DNA of 26,823 bases from Bifidobacterium breve (lineage in GTDB: Bacteria > Actinomycetota > Acidimicrobiia > Acidimicrobiales > Ilumatobacteraceae). The stretch covers positions 1 through 26,823 of the forward strand of contig CALPPJ020000001.1 of the NCBI GenBank assembly GCA_943325425.2, read 5' to 3'. The notes below the pieces were generated by a model. That model saw nothing but the letters and a program-made list of their open reading frames with translations. It ran no database searches and had not been told where the DNA came from. The stretch's first letter is position 1; every line of letters starts with the position of its first letter. A program made the position numbers and the translations under genes. Shown here piece after piece: positions 23,073 to 26,823 of this stretch.

Positions 23073-24317
23073 ATGCGCATTTTCGGGTTTCCAGTGCAGA
23101 TACGTCCAGGTTTCGCCCTGTTCATGTTGCTGATAGTTGTCATTAACGGAGTCCCGATGGGGCCTTGGCTCGCAGGTTCGGTTGCTGGCTTCACCTTGCT
23201 TCATGAGCTCGGCCATGCCTTCGCCGCACGACGAACCGGAGCGACGGCGCAAATTTCCCTCGATTTCTTGGCTGGATACGCCTCATTTACCCCAACACGA
23301 GACTTGCAACGCTGGGAACGAGCGGGAATCTCTTTGGCTGGACCATTCATCCAGATCGCCACCGGTTGTGTTGTCTTAATTGCACTTGGAGTCAATCCCC
23401 TCAGCCATGACCAATTCGCCGCTGACTATTGGTCATTCGCCATTTGGTGGGCGGGACCAGCAATCGGAGTTTTCAACCTGATTCCAGTTCTACCGCTTGA
23501 CGGCGGAAGTGTTGCTGCCGAGATCCTGGACTACTTTTCGCCAGGTCGAGGCCGGAACATGATGATCAAGGCGAGTCCGTTGCTCACCGCAGGAGCATTC
23601 ATCGCAATGGTCTTTGTTGATGATCTCCGCCCGCTCGCCGCGTTCGCCGCCATTTTGCTGGTTTTACAATTACAAACAATGTCGGCTTTAGCCGCAGCGA
23701 CACCTGATCGCCGCTCAGCTATGTTGGAACAGCAACGGCGACTGGCCGCCGAAGCCGAAGACACTGCGTGGAGAACCGGCCGACCAGGCATGTTGCAAAG
23801 CCCGCAGGTGATGTCGCCATGGTGGGACGCATATTCAATGATGCGTTCAGGACATTCATCAGCAACTTCGGTCATCCTCAACGACTTATTGAATACGGCG
23901 TTAGATCGTGCTCCATGGTGGCCGCCGCATGCCGCGAGCGATGAACAACTCAAACCACTCGTGCTTCAACTTCCACGTCCGATCCCCGAGCCGACTCAGA
24001 ACACTTCAGAGTTAAGCGCTGCCACCCTGCTCTCTGTGTTACGACGAACCAGTCACTACGAAGACGGCGCACGCTATGGGTCGACACTCTTCAAAGTTCA
24101 TCCGTCATCGCATGTTGCCATTGAAACCGCTCGCTGTATCGCAATGCTAGGCCATCACGACACAGCGGCTCAATGGCTCACAATTGCCGGACGAGTTGAC
24201 AATCAACACGCCCAACTTCTTCATGCAGTTGAAAACTACGCTGAGTTACAAGGGTTACGCGGGCGCACCGATATTGAAGAACTAGTGATTCAACTCAGGA
24301 ATGAAGCACTTTCATAA
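23073..24317 (+). CDS. Site-2-protease-like M50 family membrane metalloprotease with a long C-terminal extension
   Basis: The 414-residue protein has a zinc-binding HELGH (44-48) within the second hydrophobic segment and the downstream NLIPVLPLDGG, which supplies the third metal ligand and defines M50. There are about five to six hydrophobic segments within the first 205 residues. The remaining half (about 205-414) is hydrophilic. It begins with an Ala/Glu/Arg-rich helix and ends in paired helices that look TPR-like (about 335-410). This differs from RseP-type proteases, which carry PDZ domains, and from SpoIVFB types with CBS domains. It may cleave membrane-bound regulators, but no substrate is apparent. 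It is divergent from ppdK and its stop is 5 nt from the convergent ygfZ stop. Confidence 0.88.
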   Translation: MRIFGFPVQIRPGFALFMLLIVVINGVPMGPWLAGSVAGFTLLHELGHAFAARRTGATAQISLDFLAGYASFTPTRDLQRWERAGISLAGPFIQIATGCVVLIALGVNPLSHDQFAADYWSFAIWWAGPAIGVFNLIPVLPLDGGSVAAEILDYFSPGRGRNMMIKASPLLTAGAFIAMVFVDDLRPLAAFAAILLVLQLQTMSALAAATPDRRSAMLEQQRRLAAEAEDTAWRTGRPGMLQSPQVMSPWWDAYSMMRSGHSSATSVILNDLLNTALDRAPWWPPHAASDEQLKPLVLQLPRPIPEPTQNTSELSAATLLSVLRRTSHYEDGARYGSTLFKVHPSSHVAIETARCIAMLGHHDTAAQWLTIAGRVDNQHAQLLHAVENYAELQGLRGRTDIEELVIQLRNEALS

Positions 24318-24322
24318 CTCCG

Positions 24323-25144
24323 TTATAACGTCGTCGTCGCATCAACAACAATGCCAAGCTCAACTGCACGTCCGACATACGCAAGAGCGCAGTCCGGCGC
24401 CACCGACGTGAATTCGCCAACGGTTTCTCCGTTAACAATGACTGCATCTCCAGACTTCGCGTTTTCAACAATTGCGCCGGTTAACAAACGTAAATTCTTC
24501 GGAGCAGTCGAACCACGACTGTCCATTCGCTCAACGAGCTCTTGACCGGGGTAACAGCCTTTAGTGAAACTCACGGCAAGTGAAACAACCCCGATTGCGG
24601 CGGGCAAAGTTTCGCCTGCAATGATTTCGCAACCCATCACTGGCCAACCAGAGCGAATACGCAGTGCGTCAAATTCTTCGGGCGACACGTGAACAAATTG
24701 CGAGACCACCGAGTTGTCAATTGTTGTCAGTGGTGCATCAACAACTGCACCACTTCCCCATTGTGACACGGCAAATCCGGCTTGTTCAATTGGTGAGCCA
24801 TCCCGACTGCGCAGGCACAAATACTTTTGGGTCGAAACGGCAATGTCGGCTTTGACTCTGATCTTGAAACGATTCAAACGGGCCAGTAATTGCTCACCCA
24901 AATCTGCAACATTCTCTGTGTCAAGAACAAATGTCTCTTCTATGGTGCGGGTCACTCGAACCAAAGCAATGACTTTGCCCATGGGCTCAAGCACGAATGA
25001 ATAGCGCGACCCACCAACGGGCAACGAGGCGATGTCATTGCTCAATTGTGAGTGCAAATATTTGCCAGCGTCGGCTCCGGTAACTGTAAAGACTAAATGT
25101 TCAATTTCACAGGCGATGATGTTGTCGTTCACAGTGTTACTCAT
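24323..25144 (-). CDS. ygfZ: Folate-binding protein YgfZ (iron-sulfur cluster repair/assembly)
   Basis: The 273-residue protein is a GcvT-like tetrahydrofolate-binding protein. It carries the YgfZ signature with its conserved Cys, seen as FTKGCYPGQELVERMDSRG. The N-terminal half has the fold-typical GADAGKYLHSQLSNDI. In E. coli YgfZ supports the activity of some Fe-S enzymes, notably MiaB, and a miaB gene is present 9 kb away. The same dependence here is inference. The ATG overlaps the trpE stop by 4 nt (ATGA), so it is translationally coupled to trpE. There is no obvious biochemical reason for that pairing. Confidence 0.93.
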   Translation of the reverse strand: MSNTVNDNIIACEIEHLVFTVTGADAGKYLHSQLSNDIASLPVGGSRYSFVLEPMGKVIALVRVTRTIEETFVLDTENVADLGEQLLARLNRFKIRVKADIAVSTQKYLCLRSRDGSPIEQAGFAVSQWGSGAVVDAPLTTIDNSVVSQFVHVSPEEFDALRIRSGWPVMGCEIIAGETLPAAIGVVSLAVSFTKGCYPGQELVERMDSRGSTAPKNLRLLTGAIVENAKSGDAVIVNGETVGEFTSVAPDCALAYVGRAVELGIVVDATTTL

Positions 25145-26500
25145 GCTTTCGTTCCGCCTTCCAAGCGTCGCTTGGTCATTCGTCGTGCTGCAGGAATTGC
25201 AGCAAGCAGACCGGCGGCTTTATTTCGGCATTCAAGATCTTCATCGTCGGGTTCGCTGTCGGCCACAATTCCGGCACCTGCTTGCAAGTAGGCCGCCGAT
25301 TCACCAATGAACATAGTGCGAATGGCGATAGCAGTGTCAAGGTTTCCACTGAAGTCGACGTATCCGACGACCCCGGCGTACGGTCCGCGCTTCACTGGCT
25401 CGAGCTCGTCAATAATTTCCATGGCTCGCACCTTTGGTGCACCACTGACAGTGCCAGCTGGAAGAGTCGCACGCAAAACATCAATCGCAGTTTTGCCAGG
25501 CACGAGTGCTCCACTCACTTGTGAGGTGAGGTGCATGACGTGACTGTATTTCTCAAGAGTCATGAGCTCATCAACGATGACCGTGCCAAATGACGACACT
25601 CGACCCACATCGTTGCGGGCAAGATCAACCAACATCACGTGTTCGGCGACCTCTTTGGGATTTTCACGAAGTTCCGCAGCCAGACGTCGATCGTGCTCAT
25701 CGTTAGTGCCGCGTTTACGAGTACCAGCGATGGGACGACTAATCACTCGCCCACCCAGCAACTGCACCATGGGCTCAGGTGAACTACCCACGATTGTCAC
25801 GCCAGGATGACGTAAGAAATACATATACGGACTCGGGTTCACTTGGCGCAGAACGCGGTACATATCAAATGGATCAGCCTCTAGTTGCAATTCGTAGCGC
25901 TGAGATAACACAACTTGAAAGATGTCGCCGGCACGGATGTACTCCTTCGCAACTTCGACTGCTCGCTGATATGCACCATTTGGCATTGACGATGTAGCAA
26001 CTGGAAGTACATCATCTCTTTGCGGTGGCTCAACTGGCGTATACGGCAACGGTCGCGCAAGTTCATCAACTGCATTCAATGCTCGCACCGATGCCTCGTC
26101 GTACAGGCGATTCAATTCATCGGTCGTGAAATTCTCCGAGTTTTGACCAACAACAGGCACGCTTTCGATGAGATACACCCGTTGACGCCAGTGATCGAAT
26201 GCGGCCAATGATCCGATCACACTCATGACCCCATCAGGCATATGCCGATCGTCGTGAGGAACATTGGGCAATGACTCCACTTCGCGTACAACGTCATAGC
26301 CAAGAAAGCCCATGACTCCGCCTTGTAACGGAGGAAGGTCAGCAATGACCGGACTGCGGTATTCAAGCAACAAGGCTTCAATCGCCGCCAGCATTCCTTG
26401 ATCGCGTGGCACCGATGCCGGAATTTCGCCCGTGATCTTGAGTTGCAGTTGACCATGTTGCTGACCGATGGCGCCATTGGCCAAATTACCAAGCCCTTCC
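25141..26500 (-). CDS. trpE: Anthranilate synthase component I (TrpE), 5' end missing at a sequence junction
   Basis: TrpE converts chorismate and ammonia (from TrpG) to anthranilate, the first step of tryptophan synthesis. About 450 residues are clearly TrpE. They include LPPLQGGVMGFLGYDVVREVE, QVVLSQRYEL, PSPYMYFLRHPG, IVGSSPEPM and RPIAGTRKRG. Further matches are LMLVDLARNDVGRV, the chorismate-site LPAGTVSGAPKVRAMEII, and GPYAGVVGYVDFSGN. The first 50 to 60 residues, including the N-terminal LLES-type tryptophan feedback site, are absent. Homology fades near 26490. The open frame continues to 26634, but those residues are antisense to an unrelated plus-strand gene. This looks like a chimeric join, not natural truncation. 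The end coordinate is approximate. Confidence 0.9.
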
Positions 26501-26515
26501 CGGTTGGAAAAATTG
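26475..26515. other. Probable chimeric junction in the contig
   Basis: trpE homology (minus) and solute-binding-protein homology (plus) meet here, each without its N-terminus. GC changes from about 47 percent (sampled at 26101-26160) to about 62 percent (sampled at 26641-26760), and third codon positions become G/C-rich. The exact breakpoint cannot be fixed by eye. Confidence 0.8.
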
Positions 26516-26823
26516 GCTCGCAGTCCTACCCCGCAGGCGCCCCGTCGGTGAAAGAGGTGTGGGAGCGCGAGACGGGTATTGAAATTGACATCGTCGGCGC
26601 CACGGCCGACGACATTTTCAAGAAAGTGATGCAAGACGTCACCACCGGCTCTGGTCAGTTTGACATCTACACCGGCCCCTGGAATTCCACGGGCGACCTG
26701 GTGGCCGCAGGCGGCGCCGTCAATTGCGATGCCTTTGTCAAAGCCTACCAGCCCGATTGGGGCGATCCGCAGCGCGGCACGCCCACGCCTGAGATGGAAA
26801 AGCTGCTCTATACCTACAACGGC
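26503..26823 (+). CDS. ABC transporter sugar/solute-binding protein fragment (family 1 type), both ends missing
   Basis: The plus-strand frame from about 26503 to the window end has no stop. It reads like the N-terminal lobe of a periplasmic solute-binding protein: GSQSYPAGAPSVKEVWE, ETGIEIDIV, a segment with KKVMQDVTTGSGQFDIYTGPW, and MEKLLYTYNG. The phrase ETGI followed by a QD..TGSG..D pattern is typical of the family 1 extracellular solute-binding proteins. No signal peptide or start codon is present because the sequence begins at the junction. Codon use and GC are unlike the rest of the window and suggest a different, GC-richer organism, possibly a proteobacterium (inference). It should not be used in describing the host genome. 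Confidence 0.75.

Noticed and set aside
26501..26634. N-terminal extension of TrpE from the ATG at 26634
   Set aside because: These codons lie antisense to the solute-binding-protein fragment and show no TrpE similarity; they belong to the foreign end of the contig.

Overview
The window looks like a chromosomal contig from an uncultivated actinobacterium, most likely of the class Acidimicrobiia (Ilumatobacter or freshwater relatives). The evidence is the gene content: an actinobacterial-type DapC, a cobalamin-dependent NrdJ with NrdR, a divergent lexA/LysM pair with CGAAC-N4-GTTCG operators, and a CYP125/CYP124-like P450. GC is near 50 percent, not the high GC of most actinobacteria. Taxonomy is inferred from gene content only. 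No RNA gene, CRISPR array, phage or insertion sequence was recognised.

Layout. Positions 2-1541 (+): the 3' part of a cytochrome P450, then a small patatin-like lipase enclosed by two inverted copies of a 54-bp palindromic repeat. Positions 1612-8268 (-): LysM membrane protein, nrdR, an orphan molybdopterin oxidoreductase, a 529-bp gene-free stretch, then nrdJ. The gene-free stretch holds a cluster of DnaA-box-like 9-mers, a good sigma-A promoter and two candidate NrdR boxes. Positions 8269-8495: a divergent SOS control region with four LexA boxes arranged two per promoter. Positions 8496-9128 (+): lexA, apparently leaderless.

Positions 9141-23030 (-): a nearly gapless run of eleven genes, transcribed ppdK, AIM24-like, TerC-like, dnaG, rpoD, miaB, miaA, dapF, hflX, dapC, two-TM hypothetical. 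Many junctions are 1-4 nt stop/start overlaps, and dnaG and rpoD overlap by 20 nt. The run combines primer synthesis, the main sigma factor, two successive enzymes of tRNA A37 modification, two lysine/diaminopimelate enzymes and a ribosome-associated GTPase. Positions 23073-24317 (+): an M50 intramembrane metalloprotease. Positions 24323 to about 26500 (-): trpE followed by ygfZ.

The last roughly 320 bp are foreign. GC rises from about 47 to about 62 percent, the strand switches, and a solute-binding-protein fragment without an N-terminus abuts a trpE without an N-terminus. This is best read as a chimeric contig end.

The most informative regulatory regions are the lexA/LysM divergent promoter and the nrdJ upstream region. 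I found no clear sign of a wholly new multi-gene system. The best candidates for something undescribed are the repeat-enclosed patatin gene, the DnaA-box cluster upstream of nrdJ, the molybdoenzyme with Asp at the usual Cys/Sec position, and DapF with Ser in place of its first catalytic Cys.
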